DNA of 20,709 nucleotides from a virus. Position numbers and translations under genes: made by a program. Under the pieces are notes generated by a model. The model was given only the letters and a program-made list of their open reading frames with translations, did not search any database and was not told the DNA's origin. This document shows positions 11,876-19,317 of the stretch, piece after piece; the first letter of the stretch is position 1; each line of letters begins with the position of its first letter. The DNA lies in IMG/VR virus record IMGVR_UViG_3300025769_001071, positions 1 through 20,709 of that record, one strand, 5' to 3'.

Positions 11876-11880
11876 AAGTT

Positions 11881-13281
11881 ATGAGTGATAAAAAATTAAA
11901 CGTAGAGGAGTTGTTGCTTGCAATAGCCCTTGACCCTGTTTTGTTTGTTGAGTCCATCCTGCAAGCCAAGCCAGAGGAGTGGCAGCGCAAGGCTCTGTGT
12001 GCTGTGAGAGATAATGACCGTGTAGCCATCCGCTCTGGTCACGGTATCGGCAAGACTGCATTTCTTTCGTGGTTGATACTCTGGTGGGTATTGACACGCT
12101 CCCCTAGTCGGATAGCATGTACTGCCAACACTGCTAGTCAGTTGTCAGACATTTTATGGGCAGAGGTTGCAAAGTGGCATCGCCGTATGCCAGACGGCCT
12201 GAAAGATTTGATAGAAGTGAAGTCTGACAAAGTTGAGCTTACAGGGCACGACAGTTTTGCCGTTGCCCGTACTGCGCGCCGAGAGACTCCAGAGGCGTTG
12301 CAAGGTTTTCACTCACCCAACATGCTGTTTCTGATTGATGAGGCATCTGGTGTGGACGATATCATCTTTGAGGTTGGTGAAGGTGCTATGTCTACAGAGG
12401 GTGCCAAGACCGTTATGACGGGCAACCCGACCCGTACATCTGGATATTTCTACGAAGCCTTCAACAAGATGAGAGAGAGATGGTTTACCATGAAGGTGGC
12501 CTCTGCTGATAGCAGTCAGGTCAGCGACAATTTCATAGATGATATGAAAATGAAGTATGGGGAGGACAGCAATATTTATCGTGTGCGTGTTTTGGGTGAA
12601 TGGCCTGAAGCCGATGACGATGTGGTCGTTCCGTTGCACCTCTTGCAAGCTGCCTCAGAGCGTGAACAAGAGGCCGCAGAAACAACGACAGTTGTTTGGG
12701 GCTTGGACGTTGCGCGTTTTGGCACCGATAAAACTGCCCTGTGCAAGCGTAAAGGGAATGTCGTGACTGAGCCAGTCAAGACATGGCGCAACAAAGACCT
12801 AATGGAGATATGTGGGATTATACTGAATGAATATGAAACGACTAGGTGGAGTGATAGGCCATCCGAAATACTTGTTGACAGTATCGGTCTTGGTGCTGGT
12901 GTTGTTGACCGCCTCATGGAACTTGATTTACCTGTGCGTGGGATTAACGTCGCTGAGTCCCCCGCAATGGGTGACAGATACGGACGCTTACGCGATGAGT
13001 TGTGGTTTCTCGCAAAAGAGTGGTTTGAAGCCCGTGAGTGTACAATACCAAAACAAGACGAATTGATTGATGACTTGTCAAAGCCACGATTCAAGTTTAC
13101 GTCAAATGGTAAACTGAAGGTTGAAAGCAAAGATGAGATGAAAAGGCGTGGGCTAAACTCTCCCGACCTTGCAGACAGTTTTTGCCTGACGTTTGCAACT
13201 CGTGCTAGCATTGCCAAGAGTGGCGGCGCACACAAATGGAACAGGCCGCTAAATTATGGTTCAGCAAAGTGGGTGGTGTGA
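11881..13281 (+). CDS. terL: Terminase large subunit
   Basis: This 466-residue protein is the motor and nuclease that packages phage DNA into proheads. The ATPase domain has a Walker A motif SGHGIGKT (52-59), Walker B LFLIDEA with Asp153-Glu154, and coupling motif TGNP (180-183). The C-terminal RNase H-like nuclease has Asp276 in GLDVARFG, Asp333 in LVDSIG, and the final acidic SPDLADSF near residue 440. ATG 11881 is chosen because AAGGAG stands 5 bases upstream; a longer reading from 11818 adds 21 unlikely residues. Its stop overlaps the next start (TGATG). The leader can fold to hide the ribosome site. Confidence 0.95.
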   Translation: MSDKKLNVEELLLAIALDPVLFVESILQAKPEEWQRKALCAVRDNDRVAIRSGHGIGKTAFLSWLILWWVLTRSPSRIACTANTASQLSDILWAEVAKWHRRMPDGLKDLIEVKSDKVELTGHDSFAVARTARRETPEALQGFHSPNMLFLIDEASGVDDIIFEVGEGAMSTEGAKTVMTGNPTRTSGYFYEAFNKMRERWFTMKVASADSSQVSDNFIDDMKMKYGEDSNIYRVRVLGEWPEADDDVVVPLHLLQAASEREQEAAETTTVVWGLDVARFGTDKTALCKRKGNVVTEPVKTWRNKDLMEICGIILNEYETTRWSDRPSEILVDSIGLGAGVVDRLMELDLPVRGINVAESPAMGDRYGRLRDELWFLAKEWFEARECTIPKQDELIDDLSKPRFKFTSNGKLKVESKDEMKRRGLNSPDLADSFCLTFATRASIAKSGGAHKWNRPLNYGSAKWVV

Positions 13282-13499
13282 TGGATGAGTACATCGAAAT
13301 GGGTGGCGAAGAGTTTGAAGCCATCGTTACGCTACTTGAAGAGTTGAGTGATTCGGGGGTCGAGTGGGATGACCTTTTGAACCTGACCTTGCTTGCGTCA
13401 GCCTATTGTGGTCAAATGGCAGAAATGTCTCCTGAAGAGTATTTGCAGATTATAAGCTCTATCAGAGTGACAGAAGATGGAATTTACGGGGAAGCCTGA
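13281..13499 (+). CDS. Small acidic protein after terL (72 aa)
   Basis: The ATG overlaps the terL stop (TGATG). An alternative ATG at 13236 lies within terL and is less likely. The product is acidic and helical (MDEYIEMGGEEFEAIVTLLE, LLNLTLLASAYCGQM, SPEEYLQIISS), unlike its basic neighbours. It may be a packaging or head-assembly accessory, but no family is recognised. The stop overlaps the next small gene in the same manner, so translation is probably coupled along the chain. Confidence 0.7.
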   Translation: MDEYIEMGGEEFEAIVTLLEELSDSGVEWDDLLNLTLLASAYCGQMAEMSPEEYLQIISSIRVTEDGIYGEA

Positions 13500-13618
13500 T
13501 GGCTAAGAAAACAGTGGTAGTTTTTGAGCCGCGCACACCTACGCGCCGTAGACACAAAAAACGTGGTCTGCACATTCGCAAAAAACTCGGCCCGAAACAC
13601 CACATGAGGATTCGCTGA
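13499..13618 (+). CDS. Basic microprotein (39 aa)
   Basis: A very short gene between two TGATG junctions, so both ends are fixed by coupling with its neighbours. The product is strongly basic: MAKKTVVVFEPRTPTRRRHK at the start, followed by KRGLHIRKKLGPKHHMRIR. It has no hydrophobic segment. Such a composition suggests binding of DNA or RNA, or of an acidic partner such as the scaffold. Function is unknown; the evidence is context and intact coding frame. Confidence 0.65.
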   Translation: MAKKTVVVFEPRTPTRRRHKKRGLHIRKKLGPKHHMRIR

Positions 13619-14028
13619 TGGCTAGGCTCAATACAAACGAGATTTTAGGTGCAACCCTGCCGTACTTGCAGTTTATACATGACTACCACAACGACACTGT
13701 ATCTAAAGGCATGGCCTTGCGTCATTTGAACGATATGGGGGAGCCAGTAACCACCACTGTATTTAGCAGAGGTCTGCCCTACAAAGGTAAATTTTATGAA
13801 GTTCCCTCTTATGATAGGGAAACAGGAAAAATACTCTCAGAAGATGAGGCTTACGAAAAATATATTCCTATGCTTGAGTCTGGAGAGCTTCAGGAAATGT
13901 ATGGCGACTTTGGCATACCAGAAGAAAACTATAAGACAATTATGAATTTGTATCAGATGTATAAAAAACAAAGCGATTATGGCAAGGTTCCTGATTCAGC
14001 AATAAAATACGATAGGACAAAAAAATAA
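13618..14028 (+). CDS. Conserved-looking phage protein of unknown function (136 aa)
   Basis: The ATG overlaps the preceding stop (TGATG). The product is mixed, with ILGATLPYLQFIHDYHN near the N-terminus, a Gly/Tyr-rich middle (RGLPYKGKFYEVPSYD), and a Tyr/Met-rich C-terminal helix (NYKTIMNLYQMYKKQ). It is the largest of the small genes between terL and portal and could be a minor virion or head-assembly protein. No family is recognised. Confidence 0.65.
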   Translation: MARLNTNEILGATLPYLQFIHDYHNDTVSKGMALRHLNDMGEPVTTTVFSRGLPYKGKFYEVPSYDRETGKILSEDEAYEKYIPMLESGELQEMYGDFGIPEENYKTIMNLYQMYKKQSDYGKVPDSAIKYDRTKK

Positions 14029-14303
14029 TGGCTATTGTTTACCGTGGTGAGCGTTTTGCTGGTTACAACAAACCGAAGCGTACTCCGAAGCATCCCAAAA
14101 AGAGCCATGCTGTGCTGGCAAAGGAAGGCGACAAAGTTCGCCTAATACGTTTTGGTCAGCAGGGTGTGAAGGGTGCTGGTAAAAATCCGAAGACAGCAAA
14201 AGAAAAAGCGCGTAGAAAGAGCTATTATGCTCGTCACAATGCACAAGGTAAGCCTACAAGCAAGCTGAGTGCAAAATATTGGTCACACAAAGTGAAGTGG
14301 TAG
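14028..14303 (+). CDS. Basic conserved-looking protein (91 aa)
   Basis: The ATG overlaps the previous stop (TAATG). The product is very basic, with FAGYNKPKRTPKHPKKSHAV (about 10-29), a short strand-like VRLIRFGQQG, and a C-terminal RKSYYARHNAQGKPTSKLSA segment followed by KYWSHKVKW. The SYxARH...KLSAxYW...KVKW pattern recurs in marine phages as far as I recall, where it is a protein of unknown function. Nucleic-acid binding during packaging is a guess based on charge. Confidence 0.65.
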   Translation: MAIVYRGERFAGYNKPKRTPKHPKKSHAVLAKEGDKVRLIRFGQQGVKGAGKNPKTAKEKARRKSYYARHNAQGKPTSKLSAKYWSHKVKW

Positions 14304-14312
14304 GAGTTTAAA

Positions 14313-14411
14313 ATGGCAGGTTATATGTACAAAACTAGCAACTCTAAAAATAAAGATAAGAAAAAGAATAAAAAAGTAGCAAGAAAAACTACAAGAAAGC
14401 GGAGAGCGTGA
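14313..14411 (+). CDS. Lysine-rich microprotein (32 aa)
   Basis: ATG 14313 has AGGAG 7 bases upstream, and the stop overlaps the next start (TGATG). After MAGYMYKTSNS the product is almost only Lys, Arg, Asn and Thr. It is the fourth of a series of basic micro-genes. The ribosome site and junction support translation, but no function can be assigned. Confidence 0.55.
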   Translation: MAGYMYKTSNSKNKDKKKNKKVARKTTRKRRA

Positions 14412-14587
14412 TGGCTAAGGGAGTCGCACACTATTTTCGAGATGGCACTCGTCATACTGGTGGTATGCACAAGATGCCGAATGGAGAGCTTCACAGTGGG
14501 GCGCGACATACTGCATCAAGCAAAAAGCTCTATCACTATGCAGACCTTTCTGAAACTGCTAAGAAGAAAGCAAGGAAGCGTTCTTAA
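14411..14587 (+). CDS. Small conserved-looking protein (58 aa)
   Basis: This gene is fixed by TGATG at its start and TAATG at its end. The product is rich in His, Gly and Lys: VAHYFRDGTRHTGGMHK, then MPNGELHSGARHT, then LYHYADLSE and a Lys-rich tail. Two H-x-G-type repeats with DG and NG turns suggest a beta-hairpin repeat unit, with dG..y/hTG..H repeated twice. I associate this repeat with small proteins of marine phages. The His content could bind metal. Function unknown. Confidence 0.65.
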   Translation: MAKGVAHYFRDGTRHTGGMHKMPNGELHSGARHTASSKKLYHYADLSETAKKKARKRS

Positions 14588-14718
14588 TGTATGTTACTAT
14601 TTACACAAGGAATCGTGCTGCTGAGAAAGAGGCTGCACTGAAAGCTCAAAAAGCTGCTGAAGAGGCCGCTCCGAAAAAACGTGGTCGCCCACGCAAACAG
14701 AGAAAGACAGACAAATGA
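14587..14718 (+). CDS. AT-hook microprotein (43 aa)
   Basis: The start overlaps the previous stop (TAATG), and the stop overlaps the following start (ATGA). The product has an Ala/Glu/Lys helix (RAAEKEAALKAQKAAEEAA) followed by PKKRGRPRKQRKTDK, in which RGRPRK is a textbook AT-hook that enters the minor groove of AT-rich DNA. It may help pack or guide DNA, perhaps at the AT-rich control regions. This is the only clear AT-hook among the micro-genes. Confidence 0.65.
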   Translation: MYVTIYTRNRAAEKEAALKAQKAAEEAAPKKRGRPRKQRKTDK

Positions 14719-14927
14719 TTTGCCCACACTGCGGATACCCAAACCCTAATGGTTATCATGGAAACTGTAAGTCCTGCCGCAAGCCCTTGCAGGTTGAGCC
14801 TGTTGTTGAGACAAAACCAAAGGTTAAGTCAGAGCCTAAACCAAAATCAAAACCGAAGAGCAAAAACCAAAATCAAAACCGAAGAGCAAAAAAGCCAAAG
14901 TATCTAAGAAGGCATAGTCATGGCTAA
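14715..14927 (+). CDS. Zinc-ribbon protein with frameshifted tail
   Basis: Residues 1-22 form a zinc ribbon with Cys3, Cys6, Cys18 and Cys21 (CPHCGYPN...CKSCRKPL). A low-complexity Lys/Pro/Ser tail follows. A perfect 26-bp tandem duplication at 14841-14892 shifts the frame. Removing one copy would give a tail ending KSKKAKVSKKA with a stop at 14915-14917, two bases before the portal ATG. As it stands the tail reads NQNQNRRAKKPKYLRRHSHG and overlaps portal by 8 bases. The N-terminal ribbon is intact in either case. Its ATG overlaps the preceding stop (ATGA). Confidence 0.7.
   Translation: MICPHCGYPNPNGYHGNCKSCRKPLQVEPVVETKPKVKSEPKPKSKPKSKNQNQNRRAKKPKYLRRHSHG
14841..14892 (+). repeat. Perfect 26-bp tandem duplication
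   Basis: Two identical adjacent 26-base units (14841-14866 and 14867-14892), each starting CCAAAATCAAAACCGAAGAG, lie within the tail of the zinc-ribbon gene. Because 26 is not a multiple of three, the duplication changes the reading frame after it. It looks recent, or could be a sequencing or assembly artefact in low-complexity DNA. Confidence 0.9.
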
Positions 14928-16944
14928 AATGAACGACATTGAGTTTCAGGCGATTGTTCGCAATGAGATTGAACAGGCACTAGGACATTACGATACGGAA
15001 TACTCGCAAGACCGTATTGATGCGATGGACTACTATCTGGGTGAGCCATTTGGCAATGAGCAGACTGACCGCTCTCAAGTCGTTAGCACAGAAGTATCCG
15101 ACACCATTGAACACATCATGCCATCTCTCATGCGTATTTTTACGCAGTCTGATGACTATGTGCGTTTCGTTCCACACGGCCCCGAAGATGTTGCCATTGC
15201 CGAGCAAGCCAGTGACTACTGCAACTGGATTATTAACAATGACAATCGCGGTTTTGAAATCATGCACAACTGGTTCAAGGATTCTCTTATCCTGAAACTT
15301 GGTGTTGTGAAGTTCTATTGGGATGAAATCGTAGATGTTGAGACAGAGGAGTACGAAGGTCTTAACATGGACGAGCTAACCATCTTGGTTTCAGACCCAG
15401 AGGTTGAGGTTGTTAGTCAGGATGAGCGCACCATCGGTGAAGACCTAGAGACACCAGAGGGTATCGTTATCCCTGCCCCTGTTATCTATGATGTAAAAAT
15501 CAAGCGCACAAAAAACACTGGCAGTGTGCGTATTGAAAACATACCGCCAGAAGAGTTTTTGATTGGCAACAGAGCTAAGTCTCTTGAGGATGCCAGTTTT
15601 GTTGCACACCGTTCAGCTATGACTGTCAGCGACCTTGTGTCGATGGGCTATGACCGTGATGAGATTGAACAGTATGCTGGTTACACAGACCTAGATATTT
15701 CTGAAGAGCGCACATCTCGCTTTGAAGACCTAGAGTCAAACTCAGCCACTGATAGCAACGACCCGACCATGCGTCACGTTCTTGTGACCGAATGTTATAT
15801 TCGCTCCGACTATGATGGTGATGGTGTTGCTGAGTTCCGCAGGGTTCTTACTGTAGGCAATGGATATCACATTCTTGAGAATGAAGAGTTTGACCATATA
15901 CCGTTTGCTGTCCTGTCTCCGATTCTTATGCCGCACAGAGCCATTGGTCGCTCTGTAGCAGAGCTTGTCATGGATGTGCAGCTTATCAAGTCTACGCTTA
16001 TGCGTCAGTTGCTTGATAATATTTACAACACAAATAACGCTCGTGTTGTTGCTGTTGAGGGTCAGGTAAACCTAGACGACCTACTTACTAACAGGCCAGG
16101 CGGGATAGTTAGAACCCGCACTGCTGGTGCTGTTCAGCCATTACAGGTTCCAGAGGTATCTTCATCTGTATTTCCTGCGTTGAACTATATGGACAGTGTT
16201 CGTGAGCAGCGTACAGGTATTAGCAAGCAATCAATGGGCTTGGATGCAGATGCTTTGCAATCAACAACGGCTACTGCTGTTGCCGCCATGCAAGCTGCTT
16301 CGCAGGGCAAGATTGAAATGATTGCCCGTGTATTTGCAGAAACTGGTGTGCGTAGTCTTTTCCGTGGCATTTTGCATCTAGTTACGAAGTATCAGAACAA
16401 AGAAAAAATTATTCGTTTGCGTAATCAGTTTGTGCCCATGAACCCCCGTGAGTGGGAAAGTGCCTATGATGTACAAATCAATGTAGGCTTGGGCACGGCG
16501 CAGCGTGACCAGCAGGTTGCCTTCTTGTCTCAGATTGCTCAAAAACAAGAGCAAGTTCTTATGCAAATGGGGTTGAACAACCCAATGGTTAGCTTATCTC
16601 AGTATCGCAATACGCTTGCCAAGATTGCAGAACTTTCTGGCTTCAAGGATGCTTCTCAGTTTTTTGCACCTGCCGAACAGATTGAGGCCACACTTATGCA
16701 ACAGGCGCAAGCTGCTCAACAGGCTGGGCCGCAGCAAGACCCTGCTGTTGCTGTTGAAATGCAAAAAATGCAAGCTGAGTTGCAGATGGAGCAACAGAAG
16801 ATGGAGATGGAGTTTCAACTTAAACGCGAGAAGATGGCTGCTGAACTTGAACTTCGTCGCCAAGAGCTTGAATTTGAAATGCAGCTTCGTACAGAAAAAG
16901 TGCGCTCTGGCATAGAAACATCAATAAATCTACCCCGTGTATAA
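14920..16944 (+). CDS. Portal protein, P22-like
   Basis: This 674-residue protein forms the dodecameric ring through which DNA enters and leaves the head. N-terminal features fit podovirus P22-like portals: YYLGEPFGNEQTDRSQVVST (38-57), then IMPSLMRIFTQSDDYVRFVP. The wing/stem region has PPEEFLIG and the segment GVAEFRRVLTVG. The C-terminal region carries DVQLIKSTLMRQLLDNIYNT (about 347-366), and the last 90 residues form a Gln/Met/Glu-rich coiled coil, as in the barrel or clip-adjacent tails of large portals. Its size is in the upper range for portals. It follows the zinc-ribbon gene with an 8-base overlap and precedes promoter P3. Confidence 0.9.
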   Translation: MAKMNDIEFQAIVRNEIEQALGHYDTEYSQDRIDAMDYYLGEPFGNEQTDRSQVVSTEVSDTIEHIMPSLMRIFTQSDDYVRFVPHGPEDVAIAEQASDYCNWIINNDNRGFEIMHNWFKDSLILKLGVVKFYWDEIVDVETEEYEGLNMDELTILVSDPEVEVVSQDERTIGEDLETPEGIVIPAPVIYDVKIKRTKNTGSVRIENIPPEEFLIGNRAKSLEDASFVAHRSAMTVSDLVSMGYDRDEIEQYAGYTDLDISEERTSRFEDLESNSATDSNDPTMRHVLVTECYIRSDYDGDGVAEFRRVLTVGNGYHILENEEFDHIPFAVLSPILMPHRAIGRSVAELVMDVQLIKSTLMRQLLDNIYNTNNARVVAVEGQVNLDDLLTNRPGGIVRTRTAGAVQPLQVPEVSSSVFPALNYMDSVREQRTGISKQSMGLDADALQSTTATAVAAMQAASQGKIEMIARVFAETGVRSLFRGILHLVTKYQNKEKIIRLRNQFVPMNPREWESAYDVQINVGLGTAQRDQQVAFLSQIAQKQEQVLMQMGLNNPMVSLSQYRNTLAKIAELSGFKDASQFFAPAEQIEATLMQQAQAAQQAGPQQDPAVAVEMQKMQAELQMEQQKMEMEFQLKREKMAAELELRRQELEFEMQLRTEKVRSGIETSINLPRV

Positions 16945-16950
16945 AATATC

Positions 16951-16984
16951 TTGCGTAAAAAGCATTGTGTGATATTTTTGCAAC
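16951..16984 (+). promoter_or_regulatory. Candidate promoter P3 before the capsid genes
   Basis: TTGCGT (16951-16956), a 16-base spacer and TATTTT (16973-16978) with extended TGA before it mirror P1 exactly in spacing. The core TTGTGTGATATTTTTGCAAC (16965-16984) is nearly identical to P1. An AAGGAG site follows, so the leader would be short. It sits in the 52-base gap after portal and would drive the scaffold and capsid genes. Confidence 0.5.
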
Positions 16985-16996
16985 AAGGAGATGTGA

Positions 16997-17248
16997 ATGA
17001 ATGAAGGGAAACTAAGGGGGGAGCAAGATAGGGGTGAGCGCGCAAAAGCATTGCTTCGTGACCCTCTTATCTTGGAGGCGTTTAGTAAGTTAGAGGAGAC
17101 TTACTTGGACGCTTGGAAAAATCCCTCGTCATCTACTGATGAACGAGAAACGCTATTTCAGATGTACCAAGCACTAATGGTGGTGCAAGGCCATTTGAAT
17201 GAGGTTGTCGAGACAGGCAACTTAGCAAAGATAGAGCTAGGCTCTTAA
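16997..17248 (+). CDS. Small helical head-module protein
   Basis: This 83-residue protein starts 12 bases after AAGGAG-containing DNA downstream of P3. It is helical: ILEAFSKLEETYLDAWKN (about 25-42), then DERETLFQMYQALMVVQGHL and VVETGNLAKIELGS. The repeated aromatic/Leu pattern with E-x-Y-x-x-A-W recurs in small proteins of podophage head modules, between portal and scaffold. It is probably an assembly or virion component, but no function is known to me. Confidence 0.7.
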   Translation: MNEGKLRGEQDRGERAKALLRDPLILEAFSKLEETYLDAWKNPSSSTDERETLFQMYQALMVVQGHLNEVVETGNLAKIELGS

Positions 17249-17270
17249 AGATTTATAGAGGAGAAACGAA

Positions 17271-18320
17271 ATGAGCGATGAACCCAGCACCCTGTTAGGA
17301 ACTGGAGAGTCACTTAGTAAGGGTCAAGCTGTTGACCTTCTCTTGAACACCAACGCCCCTGAAGAGGCAAGCGGAGATGCTCAAGAGCCTGTAGCCGAAG
17401 TTGAAGAGGCCGTTGAGGTCGAAGAAACTGAGGCGACATCTGAAGATGAATTTGAGGTTGAGGACGCGCAAGAGCTATCCGAAGCTGATGGGGATTATGA
17501 GGATGATGAAGAGTATGACGTTGACGTATCTGAGATTGAAGAAGTCGAAGACGAGACAGAATACTACACTGTGAAGATTGATGGTGAAGAGAAGAACGTC
17601 ACTGCTGACGAACTTGTCAAATCTTATCAGTTGGAACAGGCTGCACAAAAGCGGATGCAAGAAGCTGCTGAGATTCGCAAGAACTCAGAAGCAGAGGTAG
17701 CCGCCCTAGCGCAGCAACGAGAGCAGTATGCTCAGGCTTTGCAATCGTTAGAAGGCCATTTAAGCTCCACTGAAGAGCAGCCCAAAGAGTATTGGGACAA
17801 TCTCTACAGTGAAGACCCGATGGAGTATATGCGTCAACGTGAGGCTTATCGTGACCGTAAGGAAGCGATGGAAAAAGTAAAAGCTGAACAAGAGCGTGTA
17901 CAGGAAGAACGTCAGCAAGAGTTGGTGGTACAGCACCAAGAATATTTGGCAAAAGAGCAAGAGAAACTTCTTGAAGCTCTGCCAGATTGGAAAGACCCTG
18001 ACGTTGCAGCAAAAGAGAAGCAACAGATTGTTTCATATGCCCAGCGTGTGCTTGGTTTTTCGGAACAAGAGGTTTCTAACATTGCAGACTCTCGCGGTGT
18101 CTTGGCTATTCGCAAGGCGTATCTTTACGATGAGTTGATGGCTAAAAAGCCAGTAGCTGAGAAGAAAGTAAAGAAAGCCCCGAAGGTCACTAAGTCAGGC
18201 AAACCAACGACCAAAGCTCAAGCTAATGCTAATCGTAAGAAACAGGCACTTGAACGCCTAAATAAATCTGGCAGCAAAGAAGATGCTGTCGCCGTACTAT
18301 TAGAGAGAATGAGGTCTTAA
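17271..18320 (+). CDS. Scaffolding protein
   Basis: This 349-residue protein has the usual character of phage scaffolds. The first 100 residues are very acidic (Glu/Asp-rich, with EVEEAVEVEETEATSEDEF), residues 120-230 are a charged coiled coil (EAAEIRKNSEAEVAALAQQR), and the C-terminal 50 residues are strongly basic (KKVKKAPKVTKSGKPTTKA), where scaffolds bind the coat protein. It directly precedes the major capsid gene, 1 base from its ATG. It would organise the prohead and leave before DNA packaging. A GAGGAG site precedes the start. No protease signature is visible. Confidence 0.85.
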   Translation: MSDEPSTLLGTGESLSKGQAVDLLLNTNAPEEASGDAQEPVAEVEEAVEVEETEATSEDEFEVEDAQELSEADGDYEDDEEYDVDVSEIEEVEDETEYYTVKIDGEEKNVTADELVKSYQLEQAAQKRMQEAAEIRKNSEAEVAALAQQREQYAQALQSLEGHLSSTEEQPKEYWDNLYSEDPMEYMRQREAYRDRKEAMEKVKAEQERVQEERQQELVVQHQEYLAKEQEKLLEALPDWKDPDVAAKEKQQIVSYAQRVLGFSEQEVSNIADSRGVLAIRKAYLYDELMAKKPVAEKKVKKAPKVTKSGKPTTKAQANANRKKQALERLNKSGSKEDAVAVLLERMRS

Positions 18321-18321
18321 A

Positions 18322-19269
18322 ATGGCACAATTTACTACAGCCAACGCAGTTGGCGAACGGGAAGACCTGAGTGATGTAATCACTCGCATCGACCCAGATG
18401 AAACTCCAATTTTTTCTGCTCTGCGGAAAGAAACTGGTAACGGTGTATTTGTCGAGTGGCAAGTACAAGAATTGGCTGCTGCCGTAGCAACCAACTACCA
18501 AAACGAAGGTGCTGATGCAGCATACGCAACCCCGACAGCTACGACTCGCCTCGGAAACTACATGCAAATTTCACAGAAAGATGCACAAGTTTCTGGCACT
18601 CTGGACGCTGTTGATAAGGCGGGGCGTGATGCGGAAGTCGCATACCAAAAAGTTCTTAAAGGACTTGAGTTGCGGCGCGATATAGAAAAGTATCTGAACT
18701 CAGATACGGCTCGTAGCGCATCTGACCCGCGTAAAGCTGGTACTCTGTCAAGCTGGATTACCAACGTGTCTATCGCTAGTGACGAAACTGCTTTCAATGC
18801 AGGCGTTGGCACTGGCACGCACGTTCCTGCTATGGATGGCACGAATCGCACTATGACTCTTGCAATGATTGACGCTGCTATGCAAGCTGCCTACACCGAT
18901 GGTGGTCAGCCGAACATGCTCGTTGTTTCTCCTGCTAAGAAGGCTTCCTTTAGCGACCTGAACAGTGGTTCAGTTGCTACCAACCAAATCAACTATACTG
19001 CTCCTCGTGAGGCAGCTATTGTTGGGTCGGTTTCGCTGTATCTCAGCGACTATGGGCAGCTTGATGTGGTCATTGACCGTTTTGCCTCAGATGACCGCGT
19101 GTATCTGCTCGACAGTGACTACGCAAGCATCTGCACACTTCCCAACCGTAACTTCACGGTTGACGATTTGGCTAAAACGGGTGACTCAGAGAAGTTCCAA
19201 ATCATTACGGAATTTACTCTGAAGGTATCTGCACCAAAAGCTCACGGTGCGGTTTACAACCTGTCGTAA
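18322..19269 (+). CDS. Major capsid protein, SU10/DUF5309-like
   Basis: This 315-residue protein fits the HK97-fold coat proteins of the SU10/DUF5309 family. The N-terminal signature is TTANAVGEREDLSDVITRID with PDETPIFSALRKE, then FVEWQVQELAAA. The P-domain or backbone segment GNYMQISQKDAQVSGTLDAV and RRDIEKYL follow. Near the C-terminus come VSLYLSDYGQLDVVIDRF and DDLAKTGDSEKFQIITEFTL, typical of this family. It is the main shell protein. It has no long N-terminal delta domain, consistent with the separate scaffold gene upstream. A terminator-like hairpin follows. Confidence 0.9.
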   Translation: MAQFTTANAVGEREDLSDVITRIDPDETPIFSALRKETGNGVFVEWQVQELAAAVATNYQNEGADAAYATPTATTRLGNYMQISQKDAQVSGTLDAVDKAGRDAEVAYQKVLKGLELRRDIEKYLNSDTARSASDPRKAGTLSSWITNVSIASDETAFNAGVGTGTHVPAMDGTNRTMTLAMIDAAMQAAYTDGGQPNMLVVSPAKKASFSDLNSGSVATNQINYTAPREAAIVGSVSLYLSDYGQLDVVIDRFASDDRVYLLDSDYASICTLPNRNFTVDDLAKTGDSEKFQIITEFTLKVSAPKAHGAVYNLS

Positions 19270-19276
19270 GTCTTTA

Positions 19277-19309
19277 GGGGGTAGCTTCGGCTACCCCCAT
19301 TACTTTTGG
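19277..19309 (+). terminator. Terminator-like hairpin after the capsid gene
   Basis: GGGGGTAGC (19277-19285) and GCTACCCCC (19290-19298) form a perfect 9-bp stem closed by a TTCG tetraloop, followed by ATTACTTTT. The weak T-tract suggests partial termination, which would make capsid mRNA more abundant than downstream mRNA. Confidence 0.65.
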
Positions 19310-19317
19310 GGAGAAAG

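Larger units (their letters stand above)
11470..11880 (+). other. Control region between terS-like gene and terL
   Basis: The 410 bases hold no convincing gene. In order they contain a 7-bp GC hairpin (AGCCCCC 11508-11514 with GGGGGCT 11530-11536, no T-tract after it), an AT-run (11537-11552), promoter-like motif P2 (11563-11582), a C-tract (11583-11591), iteron cluster B (11650-11743), an imperfect dyad CTGTG...CACAG (11765-11784) and a folded terL leader (11784-11875). Its density of DNA and RNA signals makes it a regulatory, packaging or replication site. Confidence 0.7.

Noticed and set aside
14442-14624. Plus-strand frame of 60 residues in the micro-gene region
   Set aside because: It is out of phase with the 58-residue gene at 14411, which is fixed by stop-start overlaps on both sides.
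16594-16915. Long frames on both strands over the portal C-terminus
   Set aside because: Leu-rich products come from reading the Gln/Met/Lys-rich coiled-coil codons out of frame.
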